Below, in pieces: positions 1 to 8,218 of a stretch of DNA of 64,000 bases. A program made the position numbers and the translations under genes. Under the pieces are notes generated by a model. The model was not told the DNA's origin, made no database searches, and saw nothing but the letters and a program-made list of their open reading frames with translations. Position 1 is the first letter of the stretch. Each line of letters opens with the position of its first letter. Origin of the DNA: Litoreibacter ponti (GTDB lineage Bacteria; Pseudomonadota; Alphaproteobacteria; Rhodobacterales; Rhodobacteraceae); NCBI RefSeq assembly GCF_003054285.1, contig NZ_QBKS01000002.1, positions 310,001 through 374,000 of the forward strand, read 5' to 3'.

Positions 1-420
1 TCCACCGGGGCGGCGATCCGCCTGATCACGGACGGCGACGTCGCGGGCGTGATGCACTGCGCCGAGGCCGCGACGACTGGCATCGACATGTACATGGGCG
101 AAGGGGGCGCGCCGGAGGGCGTGCTGGCCGCCGCCGCGCTGAAATGCATGGGCGGGCAGATGTATGGCCGCCTGCTGTTCCGCAATGACGACGAGAAAGG
201 CCGCGCCGCCAAGGCCGGGATCACCGATCTGGACCGCATCTACACGCGCGACGACATGGTGACGCGCAACGTGATCTTTGCGGCGACCGGGGTCACCGAT
301 GGCTCGATCCTGAAGGGCATTCGCCGCGAGGTGGGCTACTTGACGGCGGAGACGATCCTGATGCGCTCGAAAACCGGGTCGGTGCGGCGCATGATTTACC
401 GCAACCCCGACCACGGATGA
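1..420 (+). CDS. glpX: Fructose-1,6-bisphosphatase class II, 3' part only
   Basis: The frame is open from the first base and ends in TGA, so the 5' part lies outside the window. The 139 visible residues match the C-terminal part of GlpX-type fructose-1,6-bisphosphatase, including the GGAPEGVLAAAALKCMGG segment that binds the sugar phosphate and the conserved DRIYTRDDMV stretch. Class II FBPases dephosphorylate fructose-1,6-bisphosphate in gluconeogenesis, in the cytoplasm, with a divalent metal. The stop overlaps the recJ start by 4 bases (ATGA), which suggests translational coupling. Assignment is from recognisable family sequence; the catalytic N-terminus cannot be checked. Confidence 0.93.
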   Translation, partial: STGAAIRLITDGDVAGVMHCAEAATTGIDMYMGEGGAPEGVLAAAALKCMGGQMYGRLLFRNDDEKGRAAKAGITDLDRIYTRDDMVTRNVIFAATGVTDGSILKGIRREVGYLTAETILMRSKTGSVRRMIYRNPDHG

Positions 421-2165
421 GCGACGCCTTCCTCGGCGTTGAAAGCTCGCTGACGGGCCGCCGGTGGGTGGGCCTGTCGGTCGAGCAGGAGCGTCTGGCC
501 GAGGCGATGTCCCAGCAGACCGACCTGCCGCGCCCGCTTTGCGCGACCTTGGCGCGGCTGGGCGTGCCGCCGGAGGGCGCGGAGGCGTATCTGACGCCAT
601 CCTTGCGCGACCTGCTGCCAGATCCGTCCGTCTTGCGGGACATGGATGTGGCCTGCGCCCGGGTTGTTGCCGCCGTCGAGCGGCGCGAGCGGATTGCGAT
701 TTTTGCCGACTATGACGTGGATGGTGGGTCATCCGCGGCGCTATTGATCGTATGGCTGCGCGAGATGGGGCTGGCGGCGACGCTCTATATCCCCGACCGG
801 ATTGATGAGGGGTACGGCCCAAATGCACCCGCGATATCGGAGCTTGCCGCGGGGCATGATCTGATCATCTGTGTCGATTGCGGGACGCTGTCCCATGATG
901 CGCTGGCCGCGGCGAAAGACGCGGATGTGGTGGTCCTCGATCACCACTTGGGCGGCGAGACCCTGCCGCCGGCGCTAGCCGTGGTGAACCCGAACCGCCA
1001 GGACGAGGATGGAGCGCTCGCCCATCTCTGCGCGGCGGGGGTCGTATTCTTGCTATTGGTGGCCGTGAATCGGGCTCTGCGCCCGAGCCGCGCGGTGCCG
1101 GACCTGATGGCGATGCTGGACCTTGTGGCCCTTGCGACGGTGGCGGATGTCGCGCCTTTGATAGGGGTCAACCGGGCGCTGGTACGCCAGGGTCTAAAAG
1201 TCATGGGCCAGAGGCGGCGCATGGGCTTGCGCGTCTTGTCGGATGTGGCCCGGATGGATACGGCGCCGACATCGTACCATTTGGGCTTTTTGCTCGGCCC
1301 GCGGATCAATGCAGGTGGACGCATTGGGGCTGCGGATTTGGGCGCGCGGTTGTTGTCGACCGATCAGGAACACGAGGCGCAGGCTTTGGCCGAGCGGCTG
1401 GATGCGCTCAATACCGAGCGGCGCGAGATCGAGGCGGCGGTGCGCGAAGCGGCCTTGGCGCAGGCCGAAGAGCGCGGCCTGGACGCGCCTTTGGTGTGGG
1501 CCGCGGGCGAAGGCTGGCATCCGGGGGTCGTCGGCATCGTTGCCGCACGGCTGAAAGAAGCGTCGAACCGGCCTGCCGTAGTGATCGGGCTGGACGGGGA
1601 CGAGGGCAAAGGCTCGGCCCGGTCGGTGTCCGGGATCGACCTGGGTGCGCAGATCCAAAAGCTCGCAGCCGAGGGCCATCTGATCAAAGGCGGCGGCCAC
1701 AAGATGGCAGCGGGCCTGACCGTGGCGCGCGACAAGCTGGAGCCCGCGATGGCCCGGCTGACCGAGATGATGGAAAAGCAAGGTGCTGGGCGGTTGGGCC
1801 CCTCCGACCTGCGCCTCGACGGGATAATGATGGCGGGCGCCGCGAGTGTCGAGCTGGTCGATTTGATCGAACAGGCCGGGCCTTACGGTGCGGGCGCGCC
1901 CGGCCCGCGCTTCGTGTTTCCCGATCAGAAAGTGCTGTTTACGAAGCCCGTTGGAGATGGACATCTGAAACTGAGCTTCGGGGATGGTGGACCGGCTCGG
2001 CTTGACGCGATCTCATTTGGTGCGTTTCGGTCCGATCTCGGGCCCGCGCTGGAGGCCCATGCCGGTCGCCGGTTTCACCTTGCAGGTCGGGTGGAGATCA
2101 ACACCTGGCGGGGTCAGAGGTCGTTGCAATTGCGCCTTGAAGACGCAGCCCTCGCGGCGGGCTGA
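417..2165 (+). CDS. recJ: Single-stranded-DNA-specific exonuclease RecJ
   Basis: The 582-residue product is full length for RecJ, the 5'-3' single-strand exonuclease of recombination and mismatch repair. The DHH-family motifs are visible: FADYDVDGGSSAALL near residue 100, the VDCGT motif near 155, VVLDHHLGG near 175 and GGRIGAADLGARLL near 300. These residues bind the catalytic metals. Further on, a DHHA1-type segment (KGSARSVSGIDLG, then IKGGGHKMAAGLT) is present, followed by an OB-fold-like C-terminus. The ATG overlaps the glpX stop, so the two are probably co-transcribed. A tRNA gene follows about 110 bases downstream under its own promoter. No anomaly was seen. Confidence 0.96.
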   Translation: MSDAFLGVESSLTGRRWVGLSVEQERLAEAMSQQTDLPRPLCATLARLGVPPEGAEAYLTPSLRDLLPDPSVLRDMDVACARVVAAVERRERIAIFADYDVDGGSSAALLIVWLREMGLAATLYIPDRIDEGYGPNAPAISELAAGHDLIICVDCGTLSHDALAAAKDADVVVLDHHLGGETLPPALAVVNPNRQDEDGALAHLCAAGVVFLLLVAVNRALRPSRAVPDLMAMLDLVALATVADVAPLIGVNRALVRQGLKVMGQRRRMGLRVLSDVARMDTAPTSYHLGFLLGPRINAGGRIGAADLGARLLSTDQEHEAQALAERLDALNTERREIEAAVREAALAQAEERGLDAPLVWAAGEGWHPGVVGIVAARLKEASNRPAVVIGLDGDEGKGSARSVSGIDLGAQIQKLAAEGHLIKGGGHKMAAGLTVARDKLEPAMARLTEMMEKQGAGRLGPSDLRLDGIMMAGAASVELVDLIEQAGPYGAGAPGPRFVFPDQKVLFTKPVGDGHLKLSFGDGGPARLDAISFGAFRSDLGPALEAHAGRRFHLAGRVEINTWRGQRSLQLRLEDAALAAG

Positions 2166-2226
2166 CCGGCGGCAGAGATCGCGGACAATTCTGGGCATTT
2201 TCCGCACCCCGGTCGCATTTTTCTGC

Positions 2227-2255
2227 TTGCCAGCGCGGGCGCGCTCTCCTAAATA
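2227..2255 (+). promoter_or_regulatory. Probable housekeeping promoter of the tRNA-Glu gene
   Basis: TTGCCA (2227-2232) and TAAATA (2250-2255) are separated by exactly 17 bases and lie 18 bases upstream of the mature tRNA 5' end, as expected for a sigma-70-type stable-RNA promoter. The spacer contains a dyad, AGCGCG-GG-CGCGCT (2232-2245), of unknown meaning. Assignment rests on hexamer match, spacing and position. Confidence 0.6.
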
Positions 2256-2273
2256 GCCCCTCACGATCCCGGT

Positions 2274-2348
2274 GCTCCCTTCGTCTATCGGTTAGGACGC
2301 CAGGTTTTCAACCTGGAAAGAGGGGTTCGATTCCCCTAGGGAGTACCA
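2274..2348 (+). tRNA. tRNA-Glu (anticodon TTC)
   Basis: A 75-base cloverleaf with encoded CCA. The acceptor stem is GCTCCCT (2274-2280) against AGGGAGT (2338-2344), with one G-T pair at the first position. The anticodon stem CCAGG/CCTGG encloses loop TTTTCAA with anticodon TTC at 2307-2309, which decodes GAA/GAG as glutamate. The T arm AGGGG-TTCGATT-CCCCT is canonical. The terminal A-CCA is 2345-2348. Downstream, GACCGC and GCGGTC (about 2374-2392) could form a weak hairpin before the convergent diguanylate cyclase gene; no good U-tract follows it. Confidence 0.97.
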
Positions 2349-2391
2349 CCTTTCCCCACCCCCGCGAATTCGTAGACCGCATCCTGCGCGG

Positions 2392-3420
2392 TCAATGCGC
2401 GTTTTGGCCGTCCGGGCTGAAGACCGTATGGCAGGCGCGACCTTGATCCTTTGACGCATAGAGCGCGCGGTCCGCGTCGCTGAGCATCTGATCGGCGGCG
2501 GGCGCCTCGTAAAAGCTCGACAGGGTCGTGCCGATGCTTGCGGAAATCCGGCATTCCTGCCCCTCGAAATCAATCGGCCTTTCCAGTCGCGAGATCATGC
2601 GCATCGCGATTCCTTCAAGGATCGCGAGATCGACGCAGCCCTTGAAGACAAGCACGAACTCATCGCCGCCTACCCGTGCGACGAGGTCATCGCTGCGGGT
2701 CTCGTCATTGAGAACCTCGGCAACCCGTTGCAGCACGAAATCCCCGGCCGCGTGCCCGTATGTGTCGTTGACCTGCTTGAAGTAGTCGAGGTCGAGATGC
2801 ATCAGGCCGAAGGGCATGCCCGAAAGCTCCAACTGCTGCAAAACGGCATCCATGCCGCGGCGGTTCTGCAATCCGGTCAGCGTATCTGTGTAGGCCTGCT
2901 CTTCCGCGGCGCTGCGCGCCTGTTCGAGCCGCTTGTTGAGGCGCTTGGATTCCTCCAGCGCGACCGACTTGGCCTCAATCAGGTAAAGCATGTCCACCGT
3001 CGGATCGGAGGAGGCAAAATCAGCGCTGGTGAGGTCGAAATGCTCGACCGCGTCGACCACATTGGCCCCAAGGGACAGGTTCAACAACGCGCCGTCACTC
3101 TTGGTGTCCGAGATGGGCACGAAGACCCCCTTGAACGTCAGCGGATACCCCACGCGGAAGCGCATGCGGACCTCTGAGGTGCGCGCTTTCAGAAGGTCGG
3201 CGAAACTGTGCACATGCAGGGGGCGGCGCAGCTCGAACACCTCCAGCAGGCGGAGGCCGACAAGTTCGTCTTCGGAGCGGACTTTCGCCATGGTCGGGCC
3301 GACGGACTGAATGTGGCCGGTGGATGAAATGCGCAGATGCATCGGCATCAACGCGTCCAGCGCCGCAGGGCTGAGCCCGGCGGGCGTGTCGGCTGAGTTG
3401 GTTTCCTGGTGCGTTGTCAT
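2392..3420 (-). CDS. Diguanylate cyclase with HNOBA (sGC-like PAS) sensor domain
   Basis: This 342-residue protein should make cyclic di-GMP from two GTP. Residues about 25-150 resemble the H-NOX-associated (HNOBA/PAS-like) domain of soluble guanylate cyclases, with the typical LRLLEVFELRRP motif near 57-67 and a following predicted coiled coil at about 150-175. The C-terminal GGDEF domain is complete: DLDYFKQVND at 210-219, GGDEF at 251-255, and an intact inhibitory RxxD site (RSDD, 242-245) five residues before it, so product inhibition is expected. There is no EAL domain and no membrane segment, so it is cytoplasmic. Its ATG overlaps the stop of the upstream H-NOX gene by 4 bases, so the two proteins very likely work together. 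Confidence 0.93.
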   Translation of the reverse strand: MTTHQETNSADTPAGLSPAALDALMPMHLRISSTGHIQSVGPTMAKVRSEDELVGLRLLEVFELRRPLHVHSFADLLKARTSEVRMRFRVGYPLTFKGVFVPISDTKSDGALLNLSLGANVVDAVEHFDLTSADFASSDPTVDMLYLIEAKSVALEESKRLNKRLEQARSAAEEQAYTDTLTGLQNRRGMDAVLQQLELSGMPFGLMHLDLDYFKQVNDTYGHAAGDFVLQRVAEVLNDETRSDDLVARVGGDEFVLVFKGCVDLAILEGIAMRMISRLERPIDFEGQECRISASIGTTLSSFYEAPAADQMLSDADRALYASKDQGRACHTVFSPDGQNAH

Positions 3421-4019
3421 TTTGCGGCATGTCCCATCGACAGATCAAAGCTTCGCCCGGCGGCAAAATCCGTCTCGAACAGCTCGACGGTGAGGTGTTC
3501 GAAGCTGCGGTCGTACCTGGTGGCGTGGCGCAGCTCCAGCATCACAAGGGCGCCGTAATCATCGGCCATCGCGCGCAGCACCCCTTGCAGCACGGCCCCG
3601 AATCCCTCCCGTTCGCTGAACACCCAAATCCCGAACGCACCATCCAGATGAGGCTCCACCTCGAGCCGAGGCAGATGCAGGTCGGGGAAGGCAAGCTTGG
3701 TCCGGTCCTGCAGATCATCAAGTGACAAGACGAAATCGACGAAACTGAACCCGCCGAAGCGCAGTAAGCGGCGCACGACATTCGTATTTGGATGGGTCAC
3801 GAGATAGGAGCCGAGGTCTTCAAGCACGAGGGCGCGGTCACGCGACAATTGATCGGACAAGGAGTCCAGAACGGCATCGAACATCTCGTCGGAATAGGTC
3901 AGCATCGCCTCGAACTCGACGACATCGAGCCCGGCCTTGGCGACGGCCGCACGCCAAAGCGCGTCGCCGTAGGTGTCTTGCGCGAAGGTCTGCAACGCGC
4001 GGTGGACCAGCCCATACAT
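3417..4019 (-). CDS. H-NOX (HNOB) family protein, predicted not to bind heme in the usual way
   Basis: A 200-residue protein beginning MYGLVHRALQ, as H-NOX domains do, with the conserved GSYLVTHPNTNVVRRLL and SFVDFVLSLDDL stretches. H-NOX proteins normally bind heme and sense NO or O2, then control a partner kinase or cyclase. Aligned by eye to classical members, the proximal heme histidine (usually in a LDNLH-like motif) is glutamine 104 here (LDDLQDR, codon CAG at 3708-3710), and the YxSxR heme-propionate motif reads VFSER (133-137), losing the tyrosine. Ser135 and Arg137 remain. Nearby His115 and His124 might substitute but are in the wrong place. It is encoded first in a two-gene unit with the HNOBA-GGDEF cyclase. 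The fold assignment is firm; loss of heme is inferred. Confidence 0.88.
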   Translation of the reverse strand: MYGLVHRALQTFAQDTYGDALWRAAVAKAGLDVVEFEAMLTYSDEMFDAVLDSLSDQLSRDRALVLEDLGSYLVTHPNTNVVRRLLRFGGFSFVDFVLSLDDLQDRTKLAFPDLHLPRLEVEPHLDGAFGIWVFSEREGFGAVLQGVLRAMADDYGALVMLELRHATRYDRSFEHLTVELFETDFAAGRSFDLSMGHAAK

Positions 4020-4124
4020 CGCAAGTATCCCGAAATCCCATATCTCGGGCCTGCTTATGCCGCTCGTTTCTTAACAAAGCCGCAACGTCCCCGCGCAACG
4101 AAGCTGGCAATTTACGACAATTGT

Positions 4125-5681
4125 CTAGAAGTCGGTGGGGACCCCGCCCTCTGCCTTACGGCGCGCGACGAAATCGGAAAGCTCCTCGCGGCGTGCCTCG
4201 TCCATTGCGGGCGGCTCGAACTCGGCGATGATGCCCTTGTACATCTCGTGCGCGCGTTCGGCGGTCCAGACGCCGCCGCCAAGCTCCCACGCTTCGAAAT
4301 TCGACCAATCCGAGATCAGCGGTGAATAGAACGCGTCCTCGTAGCGGTCCTGCGTGTGCTGACACCCGAAATAATGCCCGTCCGGGCCGACTTCCGCGAT
4401 GGCCTCAACGGCGATGTCTTCGGGCGTCGTCGCATAGGTCGCGGGCTCCATATATCTTTGAATTTGCTGGATAACATCGCAGTCCATGATGAATTTCTCT
4501 GGGCTCGCAATCAGCCCGCCCTCCAGCCATCCGGCCGCGTGATAGACGATGTTGGTGCCCGATTGCACCGCCGCCCAGAGCGAATTGGACGTCTCCCACA
4601 TGGCTTGGCCGTCGGGGACATTGGCCGCGCACACCCCGGACGAGCGGATCGGCAACTTGTAGAACCGTCCCATCTGGCCCGTCATCTGGGTCGCGCGCAT
4701 GTATTCGGGGGTGCCGAATGCGGGCGCCCCGGTCTTCATGTCCACGTTGGAGGTGAAGGTGCCAATGGCGCAGGGGGCGCCCGGATTAACCACTTGCAGC
4801 AAGACGATCGCGGCGAGCCCTTCGGCCAAAGACAAGGTGACCGCGCCGGACATGGTGACCGGCGCCATGGCGCCGGCGAGCGTGAAGGGCGTGACGATCA
4901 CAGGCTGGTTGCGCCGCGCGTGGATCATCGCACCCTCGAGCATCGGGAAGTCGTGCTTGAGTGGCGAGACCGAGTTGATGTTGGTGTACATATGCGGCTT
5001 GGCGTCGAATTCTTCCCGCGTCATGCCGCCCGCGATGCGCACCATCTCCATCACGTCCTCGACCCGTTCGCGGCCGAGGGAGTAGGCATGCACGACCTTG
5101 TCGGTGAGCACGAGCTTCTCATAGAGGCAGTCGAGATGGCGCTCGCGGGCGTGGATGTCGATGGGCTCCACCGGGTAGCCGCCCGCGAAATGGATGCAGT
5201 TGAAAAACTGGGTGAGCTTGATGAATTCGCGGTAAGTCTCGAAATCGCCCGAGCGCTTGCCACGCTTGAGATCCCACGCATTGGGCGGGGAGGAGACGTT
5301 GCCAAAAAGGATATGCTTGCCCCCCATGGTCAGGCGGCGATCCGGGTTGCGGGGGGTGATGTCGAACTGGGCGGGCGCGTGGGATAGCATCTCCATCACG
5401 AAATCCTCGTCCATCTTGACGTTGGTGCCATCAACCTTGCAGCCGGCCTTGGCCAAGATCTTGCAGGCCTCTGGGTTCAGAAATTCGATGCCGATCTCGC
5501 GCAGGATGCGCATGCAGCCCTGGTGGATCGCCTGAACCCCATCCTCATCAAGCGGCTCGGTGGGCCGGTCGGTGTTGATCGGCAGGCGCCACGGCATCTG
5601 CTCGGGCAGTCGCGAGGTGGTGCGCCGCGCGTTGCCAGCGCGCCCGCCGCCGCGCTTGCGTCTTGTGGTCTGGGTGGTCAT
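4125..5681 (-). CDS. Trimethylamine/glycine-betaine methyltransferase (MttB) family protein, non-pyrrolysine
   Basis: The 518-residue product matches the MttB superfamily, which transfers a methyl group from quaternary or tertiary amines to a corrinoid protein. It has the basic Arg/Gly-rich N-terminus (RRKRGGGRAG) common in roseobacter members, then the TIM-barrel body. The frame has no internal amber codon, so it belongs to the pyrrolysine-free branch that includes glycine-betaine methyltransferases. The ATG at 5681 was chosen over an in-frame start 99 bases upstream because of the family N-terminus and a GGGGCG ribosome site. No corrinoid protein lies next to it. The dimethylglycine dehydrogenase-like gene at 42-44.5 kb could act in the same general pathway. 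Substrate is uncertain. Confidence 0.87.
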   Translation of the reverse strand: MTTQTTRRKRGGGRAGNARRTTSRLPEQMPWRLPINTDRPTEPLDEDGVQAIHQGCMRILREIGIEFLNPEACKILAKAGCKVDGTNVKMDEDFVMEMLSHAPAQFDITPRNPDRRLTMGGKHILFGNVSSPPNAWDLKRGKRSGDFETYREFIKLTQFFNCIHFAGGYPVEPIDIHARERHLDCLYEKLVLTDKVVHAYSLGRERVEDVMEMVRIAGGMTREEFDAKPHMYTNINSVSPLKHDFPMLEGAMIHARRNQPVIVTPFTLAGAMAPVTMSGAVTLSLAEGLAAIVLLQVVNPGAPCAIGTFTSNVDMKTGAPAFGTPEYMRATQMTGQMGRFYKLPIRSSGVCAANVPDGQAMWETSNSLWAAVQSGTNIVYHAAGWLEGGLIASPEKFIMDCDVIQQIQRYMEPATYATTPEDIAVEAIAEVGPDGHYFGCQHTQDRYEDAFYSPLISDWSNFEAWELGGGVWTAERAHEMYKGIIAEFEPPAMDEARREELSDFVARRKAEGGVPTDF

Positions 5682-5803
5682 GGTGATGCGCCCCGGGCTT
5701 GTGATCCGTTGACGAACCCTTGCATGGGCTAGAGGTCCGCGATGATCGCTTTCCGACGTGGCAACGTCGCTTTCAAGCAAGGGCGCCGGGCAGCTCCAAT
5801 GGT

Positions 5804-6205
5804 TCAGGCTCTCAGCGCGGCGACGAGGCTTTCGAATTTCTCAGGCGTGAGGGGCTTTTCGAAGTAGTCCTTTACCACGTCGAACTCGGCGGCCCGGTCC
5901 TGGTCCCTGCGATCCATCGAGGTCGTCAGCATGATGACCACCGTTGGGTCAAACGCGGCCCCGAATTCTTCGGTCGCGGCCTCCAGCAGCTCGAACCCAT
6001 CCATGCGGGGCATGTTCACATCGAGCAGGACCAGGTCCGTCGGGATCGCACCCGGCTTGCGGAAATAGGCGATGGCGTCGTCGGCCATGGAGAAGGTCCG
6101 CACCGATTTCGCAAGCCCCGTACGCTCGATAGCGCGTTTGTGCAGGCGGTTGTCGAGGGCGCTGTCATCGATCAGAATGACCTCATCAAGCGGCGTGGCG
6201 GACAT
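5804..6205 (-). CDS. Single-domain response regulator (CheY-like receiver)
   Basis: A 133-residue stand-alone receiver domain. Acidic pocket residues Asp13/Asp14 (LIDDS), phospho-acceptor Asp62 in LLDVNMPRMDG, the Thr/Ser switch at 94-96 (MLTTS) and Lys117 in YFEKP are all present. There is no output domain, so it signals by protein contact or phosphotransfer. Its ATG, with GGAGGT ribosome site, lies 20 bases inside the 3' end of the upstream kinase gene, so the pair is co-translated and almost certainly cognate. It most resembles receivers paired with bacteriophytochrome-type kinases. Downstream target is unknown. Confidence 0.93.
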   Translation of the reverse strand: MSATPLDEVILIDDSALDNRLHKRAIERTGLAKSVRTFSMADDAIAYFRKPGAIPTDLVLLDVNMPRMDGFELLEAATEEFGAAFDPTVVIMLTTSMDRRDQDRAAEFDVVKDYFEKPLTPEKFESLVAALRA

Positions 6206-7391
6206 CTGCGACCTCCGTTGGAAAAAAGATTGAAAAAGTGGCGCCGACGCCTTCGGAGGAAGACACCTCGATCATCCCGCCATGGGTCAGCGCCACCCGG
6301 CGGCAGAGCGCCAGTCCCAGGCCGGTTCCGGCGTAGTCTTCCGCCCGGTGCAGGCGTTTGAAGAGTTTGAAAATCCGCTCGTGATGTTCCGGGTCGATGC
6401 CCAACCCATTGTCCTGAACATGCAGCGTCACGCCCGGAGTGTCGCCAAGCGATTGGGTCACAAAGACCCTGATGCGCAAGGGATGATCGGGACTGCGGAA
6501 CTTCAACGCGTTGCTGAGCAGATTGTTGGCCATCACGCTGATCAGGGCGGGGAAGCCGCTGATTTGTGGCAATGGCTCGATCTCAATCTCCGCGCGGGCC
6601 TTGAGGATATCGGCCTGCATATCGGACATGGCATTGACGAAGGCCTGGGTCAGGTCGACTTGCTCCCGCGGGCGTTCGCCGGAATCGATCGTGCGGGAAT
6701 ATTGTAAGATGTCATCGACCAGCGTCCGCATTCGGCCCAGGATCTTGTCGGCCTCGCACAGGCAGTCGCGCTGGTGATCGCTGAGCTGATCCTCCTCGTC
6801 CTCCTGCAGGTCCTTGACGAGCAGACTGAGCGTGTTGGCGGGCGCCTTGAGATCATGGGAGGCGGCATAGGCGAACTCGCGCAGCTCCTGATTGGCCGCT
6901 TCCAGCGCTTCGACCTGCTGGTCGAGCAGACGTTTGTGCGTCTCCAACTCTTCCTGCGCCGCGGCGCGCTCGCGGATCTCGTCTTCCTTCTCGGCCAGGG
7001 CCGCCATCAGCGCGTCGGGGCTGGGGATTTTCAACGCGTCGGGCAAAAGCTTCCACAAGGCCAACGCCGTGATGAACGAGACCACGCCCGTGAACAGCTT
7101 GATCACGCCCTGCAGCCCGTACCACGGGTAAAACAGCGTCAGGATGCTGATCAGATGCGACACGCCGCAGGCGGTGATGAATACCACGAACAGCATCGCG
7201 GGCTGGTACAGCCGCGGGTCTTTGCGCCGCCGCAAGAACACCAGCATGATGCCGGGAATGGCGAAATAGGAGGCCGCAATCAGCAAATCCGACCCGATAT
7301 GGGTCCACAGCACCCGCCAATCCCAGGCGATGCAGAACCCGTGGGGCGTGTAGCCGCCATCGGAGAACAGATAATCGAGAATGGGCTGCAT
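6186..7391 (-). CDS. Sensor histidine kinase with ethylene-receptor-like membrane domain
   Basis: A 401-residue membrane kinase. Three hydrophobic helices (about 33-53, 66-86, 93-113) form the sensor. They carry every signature residue of the plant ETR1 copper/ethylene site at the same spacing: Asp35, Tyr42, Ile45, Pro46, Ile72, Cys75 and His79 (DLLIAASYFAIP, then FITACGVSHL). A coiled coil at about 132-172 leads into a HisKA domain with phospho-His179 (AYAASHDLKAP) and a HATPase domain with N-box NNLLSNALKF, DNGLGID and GTGLGLAL. No GAF domain is present, unlike ETR1. The ATG at 7391 was preferred over GTG at 7394 because GGAGG sits 4 bases upstream of it. The response-regulator gene overlaps its 3' end. 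Ligand is inferred, not shown. Confidence 0.92.
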   Translation of the reverse strand: MQPILDYLFSDGGYTPHGFCIAWDWRVLWTHIGSDLLIAASYFAIPGIMLVFLRRRKDPRLYQPAMLFVVFITACGVSHLISILTLFYPWYGLQGVIKLFTGVVSFITALALWKLLPDALKIPSPDALMAALAEKEDEIRERAAAQEELETHKRLLDQQVEALEAANQELREFAYAASHDLKAPANTLSLLVKDLQEDEEDQLSDHQRDCLCEADKILGRMRTLVDDILQYSRTIDSGERPREQVDLTQAFVNAMSDMQADILKARAEIEIEPLPQISGFPALISVMANNLLSNALKFRSPDHPLRIRVFVTQSLGDTPGVTLHVQDNGLGIDPEHHERIFKLFKRLHRAEDYAGTGLGLALCRRVALTHGGMIEVSSSEGVGATFSIFFPTEVADVRHAA

Positions 7392-7468
7392 CACACCTCC
7401 GGCCGAGAGCCAGAATCATCTCTGGTCCCCTCATCGGGATGTTGTCGCGCGAAAGGTTTAGGTTTCCC

Positions 7469-8167
7469 TTAATCGCGGCTCAACCACGCGGGCAGCTCCG
7501 CCACCGAGGCCAGAACGACATCGGCGTGAGGCTCCAGCTCCGCTGCGGGGGCCGGGCCGGTCAGGACCCCCACCCGCACCATTCCGGCGGCCTTGCCCGC
7601 GTGCAGATCGTGGGTGCTGTCGCCGATCATGGCGACCTCGTCCGGAGCCAGGCCCAAAGGCTCCGAGAACGCCCACAACATCTCCGGCGCGGGCTTGCCG
7701 CCGTAGCCGGAATCGAAGCCGAGGATGCGGTCGAACCGCCCCTGCAGACCAAGGGCTGCAACATGAGCATGGGCAGAACTTTCGCTGTCATTCGTCGCCA
7801 CGCCCAGCCTCAGGTCCAGCGCCTCGAGCTGGTCAAAAAGTGCCGCCAGATCACAGGGCGCGACCAAGGCCGCGCGCGCGGCCTTCTCATTTCCATGGGC
7901 CAGCAGCGCGTCCCGCTCCCAATGGGGTAGAAAGGGCAAGAGCAGGTCAATCGCCACATCCGCCGTGCCTGCGATGACCGGGCTCGCGGGGTCGAAAACC
8001 TCCGCTTCTATGTCGTAGCCGATGGCCTGTCCCATGCGCAGCGACAGCGCGGGGTCGCCGGCGGACAGCTCGCCCAGAAATCCGCGCGCCCAAGCCCCCC
8101 AAGTGGCGTCGAAATCGAGCAAGGTGCCGTCCTTGTCGAACAGCAAGCCCTTGATTTGGCGTCCCAT
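7469..8167 (-). CDS. HAD-superfamily hydrolase, phosphoglycolate phosphatase-like
   Basis: The 232-residue product starts MGRQIKGLLFDKDGTLLD. The DxD catalytic pair Asp11/Asp13 (FDKDGT) is HAD motif I, VATNDSES is motif II, KPAPEM holds the motif III lysine and MIGDSTHDLHAGKAAG is motif IV. A helical cap lies between motifs I and II, as in Gph-type phosphatases that remove phosphate from 2-phosphoglycolate or similar small phosphates. The start was set at 8167; the frame stays open far upstream but only in the shadow of the opposite-strand genes. It is divergent from the marR gene with about 50 bases between them. Exact substrate unknown. Confidence 0.88.
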   Translation of the reverse strand: MGRQIKGLLFDKDGTLLDFDATWGAWARGFLGELSAGDPALSLRMGQAIGYDIEAEVFDPASPVIAGTADVAIDLLLPFLPHWERDALLAHGNEKAARAALVAPCDLAALFDQLEALDLRLGVATNDSESSAHAHVAALGLQGRFDRILGFDSGYGGKPAPEMLWAFSEPLGLAPDEVAMIGDSTHDLHAGKAAGMVRVGVLTGPAPAAELEPHADVVLASVAELPAWLSRD

Positions 8168-8218
8168 CTGCGCGGTGCTCCCTTGACCCCTGGCATCAGC
8201 CCGGGAAGAGTGGCGCGT

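Noticed and set aside
4356..5387. 343-codon open frame on the plus strand
   Set aside because: It is the antisense shadow of the MttB-family gene; the protein is Arg/Gly/His-rich with no family motif.
8168..8218. Promoter hexamers (TTGACC) between the HAD and marR genes
   Set aside because: No AT-rich -10 element lies at a suitable distance.
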